A stretch of 64,000 nucleotides of DNA. Source: Coenobita brevimanus. Taxonomy: Eukaryota; Arthropoda; Malacostraca; Decapoda; Coenobitidae. A program made the position numbers and the translations under genes. Below the pieces are notes generated by a model. It searched no databases. It was not told the DNA's origin and was given only the letters and a program-made list of their open reading frames with translations. Positions within the stretch are counted from its first letter, which is position 1; each line of letters begins with the position of its first letter. Positions 11,324 through 23,200 of this stretch are shown piece after piece. The stretch spans positions 21,770,431-21,834,430 of the forward strand of contig CM064666.1 of NCBI GenBank assembly GCA_032717465.1, read 5' to 3'.

Positions 11324-11934
11324 GGCAATTCATTATCCACTTCCATCTCATGATTAAACTTAATCGATGAAACTAACGAATTTAATTGCTGGAGAATTTC
11401 ATCAATGGGAAGACACACAAAAATTTGGTATGGCCATAGGTAATCCCCTCTCTCCAGTTCTGGCAAATATTTACATGGAATACTTTGAGAAACATTTACT
11501 GACCTCTATAAAGGAGCAAAACAGTTTGGCTCCGATACGTTGATGATATCCTGTGCTTCTGGCCTAACAGTTTTCCCATTGATGAAATTCTCCAGAAATT
11601 AAATTCGATTAAGTTTAATCATGAGATGGAAATAAATAATGAATTGCCATTTTTGGATGTAACATTTATCAGGGATCAATATGTTTTGAAGACTAAGGTA
11701 TGCAGAAAACCTACAAATATTATGTATGTGTATTACTATTCAAACCATCATATTAATGTAAAAAGATCTGTGTTCATATCCATGTACCTAAGAACATATG
11801 AAATTTCAAACCCAGGATTTTTAGATGAACTAAAAATGATTCAGAGTATTGGAAAGGAGCTAAAATATCCACGAAGCATACTAACTCAGTGCCACAATAC
11901 AGCCAAGAAATTTGTGCGTTGTAGATTGCTGTGA
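11321..11934 (+). pseudogene. Penelope-like element reverse transcriptase fragment with inverted piece
   Basis: From about 11416 to 11934 the + strand encodes the C-terminal half of a Penelope-type RT in slightly broken frames: GMAIGNPLSPVLANIYME, then RYVDDIL (YVDD catalytic site, after a one-base break near 11530), FPIDEILQKLNS and ELPFLDVTFIR. KTKVCRKPTNIM follows, and then the terminal helices to a stop at 11934. At 11321-11412 the - strand repeats the block from PIDEIL to NELPF, so a diverged second copy lies head-to-head with the first. Inverted partial copies are common at Penelope element ends. The GIY-YIG nuclease domain expected downstream is not seen. Penelope elements copy RNA at DNA ends or nicks; this one is a dead fragment. 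Confidence 0.83.
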
Positions 11935-12088
11935 TTGAGACGTAAATCGGCTTCGTTTACAGCTCGCCATCACTCTCAGAGAACGTAGTGAGGTAGATGT
12001 AGTATAAACTCGTAAGGCGTAAGAGAACCGCTGCAACCAATGCAAGTGAGGTTTCGTTTGTACCGCTGTACACCAACTTAAGTAGACG
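11935..12088. other. short unassigned flank left of the array
   Basis: Sequence between the Penelope-like stop and the first array LTR, with no motif recognised. Its last bases before 12089 are the left host (or older repeat) flank of the whole errantivirus-like array, so the 4-6 bases ending gacg are where one arm of a target-site duplication would lie. The other arm is beyond the window. Confidence 0.5.
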
Positions 12089-12622
12089 TGTAACTTGCAA
12101 TACTTTGGTGATAGAAACTCCGTGTACAAACAGCTAGATAAGGAGTTTATTACAAGCTCACAGTAAAATAGTCTGCCCGATTTGGCTGCCTGCTAAGAAC
12201 TGATGCAATAACACCGTCTTCAGGCGTGGGAAAGCGTGCTGACCTAGCAAGTTTAGTGGGGGCATGTATGCATTATGGGGGGGACATATACATCGGGGGT
12301 AGACATATTGTGGAGGGGGTACACTACTCCCCCGGGTAGCTGAGACGGTGTCTCCTGACACAGGGAGTTAAATGGTGTTTGATTATAGAGGTAAGGCAGG
12401 ACCGGGAGGTGTGTACAAGGGAGAAGTATGATACAGGGGCAGTAGGGGAGACATGGCCATGTTGAGGGGAGGGAATTAGGATATATACATATAAGATATA
12501 CAAGGATTAATAGGTACAAATCCAGTAAGGGGCGAAGGTATACATAAACGTAATGGGAATTACACAATAATAGATTGAGACATGATAAACAAGGAGTAGA
12601 TATGAGAGTTCTATTGTAGTTC
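12089..12622 (-). repeat. 3' LTR of E1 (left edge of the array)
   Basis: Matches the other LTRs from the phrase tgtaacttgcaatactttgg onward. In sense orientation it ends ...TTACA exactly at 12089. The two bases AA that sit between LTR and primer-binding site elsewhere are absent here, as expected after integrase trimming. The right end merges into a T-run (complement of the polypurine tract), so position 12622 is approximate. The sense strand holds AATAAA, a polyadenylation signal, about 60 bases before the LTR end. Confidence 0.9.
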
Positions 12623-12732
12623 TTTTTTTTTTTTGTATTTTCTGTAGGATCCACTGGCACTCAGTAATGCATTAAAGAAATACCATTATTTTCTAGTAGG
12701 CAGAGTTCTGTTCACAGGTTGGTTAATTGTCA

Positions 12733-15669
12733 CAGTGGGCGTTGATATCGCGGCGCATGGTTGGCCAATAGTATTTGAGACGTGCTTCGCACAAGCATCG
12801 GTCTTTACCTGGATGGGAAGCTGGAGGAGTATTATGAACAATATGAAGAACCATTGGTATCAGGGCAGCGGGGACAAAAAGTTGGCGTACTTCACGATTG
12901 GGCATATCTTTGACTGTTAGCAGTGTTTTCCTGTACAAGAGATCATCATCTAGCATGAACTCATCTAGTGATACTGGCAGAGTAGTTAAGGTCGAGGCAT
13001 CGCCAGATTCTAGGTAATAAATGACTTTGGACCACATGGGGTCTTGGCGCTGAAAGTTTCGAACAACTTCTGACGTTAGTGTAGTATTTTCAGTTACTTC
13101 AGGCTGCAGTGATGTTATAGCTGCTGCTACGTGACGTGAGAGTGCGTCTGCAATTACATTCAAATTGCCTGGTACATACTGAAAAGTGGGATTAAAGTCC
13201 TGGATGATGACAGACCATCTAGCTAGTCTACCTGTTAGGTTGCGATTCTTGAACAAATCACGTAGTGGAAGGTGGTCTGTTTGGATATGCACTGGATAAC
13301 CATAGACTATATCTCTGAAATGTTTCAAGGACCAGATTACTGCTAGCGCTTCGAGATCTGTGACACTGCAGTTACGTTCAGCGGTTGTAAGGGTACGACT
13401 AGCATAAGCTATTACGCGCTTCCTTCATGCTTCATCGAGTTGCATCAAAACGGCACCAAGTCCAGTGCCTGAGGCGTCTGTGCAGAGAAGGAAGGGTGTG
13501 GTATAATCAGGGAACGCTAGAACAGGGGCATTTACAAGAGCTGTCTTTAGCTTTTGGAAAGCTTGTGACTGGTTGTTAGTCCAAACAAAGGGCACATTCT
13601 GCTTGAGTAAGTGGGTCAGAGGAGCGGCGATCTTTGCATAATCCCGGATGAAGCGACGATAATAGCCACTGAGGCCCAGGAAACTTCGTACAGCTTCGGT
13701 AGTGGTGGGTTCTGGGAAGTTAATAATCGCCTTAGTTTTATCCTCATTAGTATGAATGCCTTGTGCATCGACGACATGGCCTAGGAATTTGATTTTCTTT
13801 TGCAGGAAGTCACATTTACTGAGATTGATTTTCAGGCCTGCAAGCTGGAGGCGTTCAAAGACTTGCTGGAGTTTGGTAAAATGATCAGGGATGGATTTAC
13901 TCACAACAATGATATCATCTAGGTAAGCAAAAAGAGAGTGTCCCATCATACCGCTGAAGACTGAATGGATAAGTCGCATGAACACGGAAGGAGCATTTCT
14001 CAGACCAAAAAGGAGTCTCTTAAACTGAAAATGTCCGGAAGGGGTGCTAAAGGCTGTAACTAGGCGAGGGGACTCTTCCATTTCGACCTGCCAGTACCCG
14101 CTGAGGAGGTCTAAAGATGAAAAGACTACATTATTGTCACGAAGGGATTCTAGCAAATCAGTGAGGACGGGTAACGGGAAACGGTCTGGAACGGTGACAG
14201 AATTGACCTTACGATAGTCGACTACTGATCTAAAGTGGGCTATTCCATGGACTGACGAAGGGTTCAATAATGTCTTGGTCTAACATGTTCTGTACCATTT
14301 GATCTGTCTGCTTTCGCTGGCCGTGAGGAAATCGATACGCTGGTATGTAAATCGGCTGAGTTCCTGGTAGTAGTTCAATCGTATGTTTGACAAGGTTTGT
14401 TCTACCCATCGGTTCACCGGGTAAGGCAATCACGTTTCTGTACGAGGTCAGAAGGTCAAGGAGTTGAGGCGTATTTTCTGGGAAATCTGTGCAAGTGAGA
14501 TGTGAGAGCATATCAGGTGAATATGTCGGCGCAGATCCCGTAGAGTTAATAGTACATACACTGATTGGCTTATCATCAGTCTGAATAGTAGGAATTGAAG
14601 AATCCTGGCACACCTTTGCGGCCGCTGGGTATACTAGGAAGTCTCCAATCTTTACACCACTTTTAAGTTTTAGTGGAGCATTTGTGACATTGAGCAAGTA
14701 CAGGTAGCATAAACTGTCCTCTAAGACTGTACACCACGCTGACTCATAAGTCAAGCCAGTCACACAACACGTCTCAGGTAGGGTTAGTACATCCACTCCT
14801 TCTTTTGCACCGGCAACACAAACAGAGACTTTGCTGAACTCATGCGGTAACAAAATTGTGCACGTATTCGTTACTGCACGTTTCGTCTCTGCGTGTTGGA
14901 GAAGATCATTCAGACTGTGTGAGGTAGGTAACTGAGACATGTCTGAGTCAGCGATAGTGTTGTCGGGAGAGGAGGTAAGAGCCATGTTCGAGGGCTGAGA
15001 TGATGTATCAGGGGACATTGAGGAATTTATGTCCTTGCTCGCAGTCAGTAAGGGAATGATCTCTGTATTCTCAGATGATGATAGTGGTGGTTTGGGCTGG
15101 GTTGGACTTTTTGGTAGTGATAGGGACAGAGGTAAATGAAGGACTGATTTGATCGTGAGAACAGGACGGGGACATTCCATAGTGTAAACCGGGAATCCAG
15201 AAATGTCTATACTACCACAAGCAGGTAATAATGCAATGGAGTGTTGTGCCATGGTGGAGAAACAAATAAGGGCATCTGTGGGATACTGCAAGTCATTAGT
15301 GACATGAAATTCAATTGGGATAGGGGGCAAATCTCTGTGGAGTTTGACTTCAAGGGTGACTCTTCCCTTAACCTTCAACTCTGAGCCGTCAACACCACAT
15401 AGGCGAATGTCTGGTGGTTCTAGGAAACTGACGTGGTTGTGATGGCGATGAATAATTTGTAAGGAATTTTCGGAGATGAGATTTACTATAGATCATGTGT
15501 CCAAGAAGAATGACGTTGGTATGTCATGACTGCTGCCAAGAATGACTAAACCCGAGGATGTTATGGGACCTACATGGCGGATGGGGAATTGGGATTCTGG
15601 TTCTATGTGATATTGGTCCGATACAGGCGCGGCGCTTCCCCCGACTGTTGGCGGTTGAGGTAACGACAT
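12733..15669 (-). pseudogene. pol: E1 pol: PR-RT-RNase H-IN start, broken
   Basis: Sense order: protease from the ATG at 15667-15669, with FFLDT followed by TGA at 15493-15495. The glycine codon of the catalytic DTG triad is a stop. A serine- and proline-rich PR-RT linker follows to 14230. RT starts in the next frame (to 14267) with VVDYRKVN, AYLDDIIVVS (YxDD intact) and FLGLSGYYRRF. RNase H has TDASGTGLGAVLM, a TGA at 13425-13427, TDLEALAV and IQTDHLPL. IN keeps only the zinc-binding segment (HNTPPASHPGKDR ... YYWPTMRRDINAHC) and is cut off by the deletion. The PR frame ends at 14230 just after SPWNSPL, and RT resumes one frame on without the usual PKKDG-like segment, a lesion shared by the whole array. 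Confidence 0.9.
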
Positions 15670-16976
15670 TCCTCAGTGGTGTGAGTCGTGCTTGATTGGT
15701 GGTATTTGCAGCGTGGACGACGTGAGCGGGAAGGCGTACGCTGTCTGGTTTGGGAGTGAGGACGTTTGTATATACGGTCGCAACTGGATGCTCGATGTCC
15801 AGGATGACCACAGTACCAGCAAAGAATCGAAGATTGTCTGTTCCGTCGGGCGGTAGATGGATCACGACCTGCGGTAGGAGAAGGATGTGTGGCAGATCTG
15901 CCGCGTGTGGTGGGACGGGAGCGAGATTGGTCTGGGGTAGTGGAGGTGTGACAGACTGAGGAGGCCAAGAGTTGGGTGGTGCCCTGACGCGTGTAGTTCG
16001 AACCTGTTCTTTCATGAATGGCTTTAGTGACCTGAATAATTTTATCTCCTGGATTGAAACCGATTTCCAAGGCTAGCTCTCGCTGTTTAGGAGTAAGCTA
16101 GTGAAGGAATCTCAGGTAACCAACTAAGTCAGCAAAGTTGGTGAGTGAAAGCATTGGAACGCCATTCTTGTCTTCTAACCATTTCGTGCCTACCAGTAAT
16201 TGGATCATCTCGCTACTAGTTGCTTTCATGGCGGCGGCAGCTTCGCGGAGCTTGGCATATTGCGCTGGGACGCACAAGTCCTCATCCAGTTGGTTTAGGA
16301 GATTAATGAATCCCATGAGAGACGCGGTATTTGAATACTGGAAAGAAAGGCTGATTAGTTCCGTACGAAAATCAGCAAAGGTACGAATGCTATCGAAATG
16401 TCCAGCACGGATCGCGGATCCGATGTTCGATTTACCGTGGTGCAAACGACCGAGGAGGTAGGCTACTTTGAGCGATTCTTCGGTTATTTGTCTATTGTGT
16501 ATTTCTGTGTCGACTTCTCTGAGGAAATCATAGACAGACCAAGTTGGGTCCTGGCCGGTAAATTTGGGACGATTGGCATCGTCGAGATAGATAGACTGTG
16601 GAGGGATGGCCATGGCTGGAAGTGTAGAAGTGGCGGCAGGAGAGGTGTGGGAGAGAGAGAAGGTAGTGGCAGTTAAGGGCGAGCAAGACGGGGTATGCAG
16701 GGAGGCAGGAGAGGGATCGACAGAGGAAGGAGTAGAGGAAGAAGAAGGGAGTGGAGAGGCAGGAGTAGAAGAGGAGGTATCTGGATTTACGAGTGTAGGA
16801 TGGGTAGGAAGTGATTCTGCGGGAAGTGAAACAGGAGTCTCAGGTACAGGGCGGTGGTACTCTTTGCCACTTCGTAAATGAGTGATTGTGTTAGAGTCGG
16901 CAGACGGGGTATGAGCAGGTGATGTTTCCGGGTCGAGAGGGTTGGTGGTAAGCAGTTGACGTGGAAAGTATGGCAT
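15603..16976 (-). pseudogene. gag: E1 gag, one nonsense codon
   Basis: Starts at ATG 16976 and runs in one frame to the stop at 15603, apart from a TAG at 16098-16100 where other copies have TGG. Residues 1-125 are Ser/Thr/Pro-rich. The capsid-like domain begins at IYLDDANRPKFTGQD and runs to the stop. The tail carries a CCHC knuckle CWYCGHPGHRASSC and a second Cys/His cluster CKYHQSSTTHTTEEC, which would bind RNA. Gag overlaps the protease frame by 67 bases. Protease lies in the -1 frame relative to Gag, the usual gag-pol arrangement. The overlap has a run of five G but no textbook slippery heptamer. Apart from the nonsense codon it is the best nucleocapsid in E1-E3. Confidence 0.9.
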
Positions 16977-17858
16977 TTAATGAGGCAATGGAAGATGAAA
17001 GGATGAAGATGGATACGTAGGTGGAAATATATAAATAACAATGAGAGAATGGAATACATGAGTAGGCGTGAAAATGAATGAAGGTGCGGGGATGGATGGT
17101 TTAAATAAAGGGCGAAGGATGAGATGGAGTACAAATAACGTAGGTGAAGATGAAAACGGGGTAATGGAAATGAGATGGAATATTTACAATAACCAATCTG
17201 TAGAGAAAATCGAGGATAATCTCTATAGAAAGGAAAGATATACTATAGTTACACAGTAGAGATGGGAGTGTTGAGATGTATGACGTACAGGGGTGGCTGG
17301 GCGTAGCTGGGCTGGGGCGGGATGGGGCGGGGCGGGGCGGCGGTGGAGAGACAGCTGGGCGGAGAGGAGAAGAGACGGCGCGATGAATCACCGGCAGGGA
17401 GTGGCGGTCGTAGGAGGCTCCGTAATGCAGAGCAGATGCGGGCGACGGCGGAGGCCGGTGGTGGGTTGTGAGGGCAGATGTTGGTGCAAGGCAGGTGTAG
17501 AGCTGTTGAGTTGCAAATGCAGAGAATGGTGGTGGGCAGGCTGTGGGCAGACAGTGATAAGTGGGACCGTGGGGGCAGGAGTTATGATGAGTTTGGAACA
17601 GGTGCTGGGAACAGGTGCAACAGGTGCGTAGGTCGGCGACGGTGACACGTGCGGTCAGGAACAAGGCGTGGTGCGGTTGTTTGAGGTGAGCACTGGTGAG
17701 AAAAATTGTACACTCGGAAAACACAGCCAGGTATTACACCACTAGAGGCATTGAGGAGGGGTGAGGCTGGCAGATGCGAGACGTCGTGTATCTTGTGATG
17801 TCACTAAAAGGCGATGGAGGCGGTCAGAATATGATGGTTCGAAACACCGCTGCTACCA
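16977..17858 (-). promoter_or_regulatory. E1 leader and primer-binding site
   Basis: About 880 bases between LTR and gag. The primer-binding site lies at 17839-17858. On + it reads as a tRNA 3' end, ggttcgaaacaccgctgctacca (17836-17858, shown in two parts: ggttcgaaacac / cgctgctacca), with the T-arm GGTTCGAA and terminal CCA, resembling tRNA-Leu. Two bases separate it from the LTR. The leader also has a GGGGC-repeat tract on + (17313-17343) and an 86-codon frame (17388-17648, -) present in the other copies. Confidence 0.75.
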
Positions 17859-17860
17859 AA

Positions 17861-18403
17861 TGTAACTTGCAATACTTTGGTGATAGAAACTCCGTGTACA
17901 AAAAGCTAGACAAGGAGTTTATTACAAGCTCACAGTAAAATAGTCTGCCCGATTTGGCTGCCTGCTAAGAACTGATGCAATAACACCGTCTTCAGGTGCG
18001 GGAAAGCTTGCTGACCTAGCAATTTAGTGGGGGCATGTATGCATTGGGGGGGGGACATATATACATCGGGGGTAGACATATTGTGGAGGGGGTACACTAC
18101 TCCCCCGGGTAGCTGAGACGGTGTCTCCTGACACCGGGAGTTAAATGGTGTTTGATTATAGTAGTAAGGCAGGACCGGGAGGTGTGTACAAGGGAGAAGT
18201 ATGATACAGGGGCAGTAGGGGAGACATGGCCATGTTGAGGGGATGGAATTAGAATGATATATACATATAAAATATACAAGGATTAATAGGTACAAATCCA
18301 GAAAGGGGCGAAGGTATACATAAACGTAATGGGAATTACACAATAATAGATTGAGACATGATAAACAAGTAGATATGAGAGTTCTATTGTTGTTCTTACT
18401 TCA
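17861..18403 (-). repeat. LTR between E1 and E2
   Basis: 543 bp, sense ends TG...CA (CA complement at 17861-17862, TG complement at 18402-18403). The left side meets the E1 primer-binding site after AA. The right side meets the E2 polypurine tract (T-rich on +, 18404-18417). A sense AATAAA signal sits at 17918-17923, leaving U5 shorter than 60 bases. It serves as 5' LTR of E1 and 3' LTR of E2. Confidence 0.92.
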
Positions 18404-18548
18404 TTTTTTTTTCTTTTTGTATTTTCTGTAGGATACACTGGCACTCAGTAATGCATTAAAGAAATACCATCATTTTCTAGTAGGCAGAGTTCTGTTCGCA
18501 GGTTGGTTAATTGTCAGATGGCATTGGTAGTCACTGAATGTGAGGGCA

Positions 18549-20223
18549 CTAAGTACGGGGAGTTTCTACGTCGTGTGTAGGGCGTACTATGCCTGTAGCG
18601 ACTCTGATTTCCTGGAGTCGACGTTCCATTTTTCTGACACAACAATGCACTGCATAGATGATGAGTAGAAAACCTATGATATCGATAACCACAGGGGGAA
18701 ACACAACTTTTGGATGAACCCATGTACAGCTGAAGGCCAGAGAAAATTGATCCATAATGAAATCACTGTCATTGAGGAAGGTGGGCATGCGCAAGTTAGG
18801 CGAGGTGATGGTAATGTTGGCAGATTGTAGGGTGGAAGGCATGTCGAGTGGTTGAAAGATGTCATAGGAGTGATTACGGACAGCTTGGTGATAGCGAGTG
18901 GAGTAAGTGATGACAGACTCTGATTTGACGGTATAATAGTCAGGTGCTTTGTAGAGACCACAAGCGGGGACGGATCGAACCGAAGAACCAGGACACATGA
19001 TTGTGACAGAGATGGGAACAGCAAAGAAGAAGTACTGGATATTGTTGAGGTGAGCATGGTAGACCGGGAGGTCAGGAGCTGGGACAAAAGAACAGGCTGA
19101 GTAGATGGAATGGTTGCGAACTAAAGCAGACTCACAGGGTGTAGCACTGCTAGGGAAGATAGCGAAAAGGTGGGCAGGACAGAGACGAGAGGTCGGAGTA
19201 AGGGAGGAACATTTCTGGAGGTCTGTGGAAGAAAGGAGGGCAACGGAAAGATGATCATGGGAGAGGAGGAAATATTCTGAAGGAACAGATACCTGTAACA
19301 AGGAGTTGATGAGGCGGAAAGGGAAGGGAATGATGTGGAAAAGGTTAAAGGGTATGGCAGAACGGAGAGGAATATGGACGACGACGTATGTTGTGAGAAG
19401 AGTGGCTTCGAGAACAGGTTAATAATATTCAAGAGAGGAGTAAGGGAGGACTGGGGAGAGACCGAAGGTGGAGTGAGCCCATTCCAGGACAGAACTGAGA
19501 GCTGAGACAGGTAGTGACACGTCCATTAATAGCATCGACCAGGATACGAACCAAGGCAGAGACTTGAGACAAGAGAGAGTGAATGGCTAGTTGGAGATTA
19601 TCCATGTTGAGTTTGAGGTAGAAGAACTGAGAAAGAACGTTGAGATCTGAAAGGTGGCGTTGTAAGATATCTGTGAAATTTAGAGTGGACGTGACTTCAT
19701 TGAGTTGGGTTGTGAGCTTCTGTAACATAGTGTATTGGATTTTAATGACTCGTCGTTGTGATTCTAGGGCTGAAGCTAATTGAGTGAGATCAGATTTGAA
19801 GCCAGAAATGTCACGGGCTGTAGCAACGCCAAACAAGCCACTCAAAATCTCACCGCCGAAGTCGAAGAGACCTCGTTTCACACGAGATCGACCCACGGGT
19901 GTCTGAATGGAAAATGTGTCATTGAGCTCAGTGAATCTGTTACTTATGTATTGCAATTGCCAGGAGAGTGGGAGGAAAAGGTTATAGAGATACTCATTCG
20001 GGTTGTGTGTCCCCATGAGGGCCGTGAGATGGGTCCTGATTCCGTGGAGCTGGTGCGCGTAGGCAGGTAGGGCAATGGCTACGTCGGCCGGGGGCGCAAG
20101 ATCTTAGCGGAAGGAGACCTCGCCTCCTGAGCCGACCAAGGCCCCGGGACGTACTCCACCATCGTCCTGACCTGACCCAGACCCCAGGAGGGTCAGCACT
20201 GCCAGCAGGGAGATCGCTAACAT
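18549..20223 (-). pseudogene. env: E2 env, F-protein-type, frameshifted
   Basis: ATG at 20221-20223 with a signal peptide MLAISLLAVLTLLGSGS. TAA at 20104-20106 replaces a tyrosine codon seen in E3. The frame resumes to a furin-type site RVKR (19873-19884) followed by the fusion-peptide-like GLFDFGGEI and a long heptad region. It closes at 19429. The second half (18549-19301) lies in the +1 frame and holds the cysteine-bearing domain and one transmembrane segment near its end (VVIDIIGFLLIIYAV), followed by a ~30-residue tail. The second-half frame is also closed by TAA at 19419-19421. The env class is inferred from the cleavage/fusion layout of baculovirus F and gypsy Env proteins. Confidence 0.88.
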
Positions 20224-20247
20224 CGTACCTAGAAAATCAGGGTAGAG

Positions 20248-23200
20248 TTAATGGGGGAGGTCGTGAAGAGGTTGATGGGCAGAGCGCAGTTTGCACCGAT
20301 AGTGATTGGTTGATGAATGAGCAGGTGGAGGTGGAGAGGAAGGAGACTGAGGGATAGGTGGAGACAAGGTAGACTGAGGGATGGGAGGAGGGGAAGAGGG
20401 GGCAAGAGGTTGTGTAAGTGACTCTTCCAAGACGACGCCACGGGGTGCTCGCTTTAAGTCATCGACGTGGACCCATCTGGTGTCCCTAGTGGACAGGTCC
20501 TGGAGGTTAAATTTGTTGCCTTGTTGAGTGAGGACGCGGTGGGGCCCTGTAAATTTGTCATCCAACTTAGAGGAACGCGTATGGGAATGAGCAAAGACAA
20601 GATCGCCTATATTGATAGTGATAGGAGAGGCGAACTTATGTTGGCGCTGCAGCATGTCCTCCTGAGAGGAAGCCAAAGTGGATTGGACATACTGGTGGAT
20701 TGTCTGGAAGTTGGCCAATTTTAGTTTAACATAATCATCCATGTTGTAGATGGGTTCTGGCTTTGAGGATAAGAGAGAGTATGGGAGGTCCTTGTCAAAG
20801 CCAAAGAGGACGAAGAAGGGAGATTCAGCAATGGATGCATTGATGGAACTATTGATGGAGGATGCCACTTGAGGAATCCAGTCATCCCAGGACGAACTAT
20901 GGGAGCCTAGATGTCTGAGGCACTCTAAGATTTTACGGTTGTGGCGTTCTACAAGGCCATTGCAAGCCGGATGGTTAGGCACGACATTGCACCTACTGAT
21001 ATGAAAGCGGCGACAGATCACATCTAGAAGGTTATTGTTGAATTCTGTACCATTGTCATTAAGAATGGTATGAGGGGTACTGAATGGGCAAATTACGTCA
21101 TCTACAAGGGCACGTGCAACGCTCTTCGTGGTCTTGTCGGAGAAGGGTACGAGGACACAGTAGCGGGAGAAGTGGTCGACCGCTACGAACAAGTACTCAG
21201 CGCCAGATTCTGTGAGAGGTAGTTTTAAGAGATCGATTGAGACAGTTTCCCATGGTCGTGATGGGATTGGATATTGTAAGAGAGGTGCTGGTAAGTCGGT
21301 GGATACTTTGTGGCGGTGGCAGAAGAGGCAAGAGTCACAGTGGGCATTGATATCGCAGCGCATGGTTGGCCAATAGTATTTGAGACGTGCTTGGCACAAG
21401 CATCGGTCTTTACCTGGATGGGAAGCTGGAGGAGTATTATGAACAATGTGAAGAACCTTTGGTATCAGGGCAGCGGGGACAACAAGATGGCGTACTTCGC
21501 GATTGGGCATATCTTTGACTGTTAGCAGTGTTTTCCTGTAAAAGAGATCATCATCTAGCATGAACTCATCTAGTGATACTGGCAGAGTAGGTAAGGTCGA
21601 GGCATCGCCAGATTCTAGGAAATAAATGACTTTGGACCACATGGGGTCTTGGCGCTGAAAGTTTCGAACAACTTCTGACGTTAGTGTAGTATTTTCAGTT
21701 ACTTCAGGCTGCAGTGATGTTATAGCTGCTGCTACGTGACGTGAGAGTGCGTCTGCAATTACATTCAACTTGCCTGGTACATTTTGAAAAGTGGGATTAA
21801 AGTCTTGGATGATGACAGACCATCTAGCTACTCTACCTGTTAGGTTGCGATTTTTGAACAAATCACATAGTGGAAGGTGGTCTGTTTGGATATGCACTGG
21901 ATAACCATAGACTATATCTCTGAAATGTTTCAAGGACCAGATTACTGCTAGCGCTTCGAGATCTGTGACACTGTAGTTACGTTCAGCGGTTGTAAGGGTG
22001 CGACTAGCATACGCTATTACGCGCTTCCTTCATGCTTCATCGAGTTGCATTAAAACGGCACCAAGTCCAGTGCCTGAGGCGTCTGTGGAGAGAGGGAAGG
22101 GTGTGGTATAATCAGGGAACGCTAGAACAGGGGCATTTACAAGAGCTGTCTTTAGCTTTTGGAAAGCTTGTGACTGGTCGTTAGTAAAAACAAAGGGCAC
22201 ATTCTGCTTGAGGAAACTTCGTACAGCTTCGGTAGTGGTGGGTTCTGGGAAGTTAATAATCGCATAGTTTTATCCTCAATAGTATGAATGCCTTGTGGAT
22301 CGACGACATGGCCTAGGAATTTGATTTTCTTTTGCAGGAAGTCACATTTACTGAGATTGATTTTCAGGCCTGCAAGCTGGAGGCGTTCAAAGACTTGCTG
22401 GAGTTTGGTAAAATGATCAGGGATGGATTTACTCACAACAATCATATCATCTAGGTAAGCAAAAAGAGAGTGTCCCATCATACCGCTGAAGACTGAATGG
22501 ATAAGTCGCATGAACACGGAAGGAGCATTTCTCAGAACAAAAGGGAGTCTCTTAAACTGAAAATGTCCGGAAGGGGTGCTAAAGGCTGTAACTGGGCGAG
22601 AGGACTCTTCCATTTCGACCTGCCAGTACCCGCTGAGGAGGTGTAAAGATGAAAAGACTACGTTATTGTCACCAAGGGATTATAGCAAATCAGTGAGGAC
22701 GGGTAACGGAAACGGTCTGGAACGGTGACAGAATTGACCTTACGATAGTCGACTACTGGTCTAAAGTGGGCTATTCCATGGACTGACGAAGGGTTCAATA
22801 ATGTCTTGGTCTAACATATTCTGTACCATTTGATCTGTCTGCTTTCGCTGGCCGTGAGGAAATCGATACGCTGGTATGTAAATCGGCTGAGTTCCTGGTA
22901 GTTTTTCAGTCGTATGTTTGACAAGGTTTGTTCTACCCATCGGTTCACCGGGTAAGGCAACCACGTTTCTGTACGAGGTCAGAAGGTCAAGGAGTTGAGG
23001 CGTATTTTCTGGGAAATCTGTGCAAGTGAGATGTGAGAGCATATCGGGTGAATTTGTCGGCGCAGATCCCGTAGAGTTAATAGTACATACACCGATTGGC
23101 GTATCATCAGTCTGAATAGTAGGAATTGATGAATCCTGGCACACCTTTACGGCCGCTGGGTATACTAGGACGTCTCCAATCTTTACACCACTTTTAAGTT

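Larger units (their letters stand above)
12089..18403 (-). mobile_element. array element E1 (errantivirus-like gypsy), env and most of IN deleted
   Basis: First unit of the array, bounded by its 3' LTR (12089-12622) and 5' LTR (17861-18403). Order in the sense direction (right to left): LTR, primer-binding site, leader, gag, PR, RT, RNase H, start of IN, LTR. Compared with E2, about 2.8 kb is absent between the 3' untranslated region and the IN zinc-binding domain. The junction at 12729-12733 shows a four-base microhomology, gtca. E1 is the left end of the array: its LTR starts at TG with no primer-binding site to its left. Confidence 0.9.

Noticed and set aside
11121..11466. Minus-strand frames with IYIYIY stretches
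   Set aside because: Products of the (TA)n tract; only the Penelope-like block inside is meaningful.
15603..15669. A -1 slippery heptamer in the gag-pol overlap
   Set aside because: The frames fit -1 recoding, but the only run (five G followed by AA) does not match the usual pattern, so I do not annotate a site.
16138..16881. Long + strand frames opposite gag (also in the equivalent places of E2-E5)
   Set aside because: They are antisense shadows of the Ser/Pro-rich gag frame and show no motifs.
17101..17724. 207-codon leader frame in E1
   Set aside because: Not conserved in length in the other units and built from proline-rich leader translation.
17836..17858. A tRNA gene
   Set aside because: Only the T-arm and acceptor end are present. 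It is repeated beside each LTR and is the primer-binding site read from the other strand.
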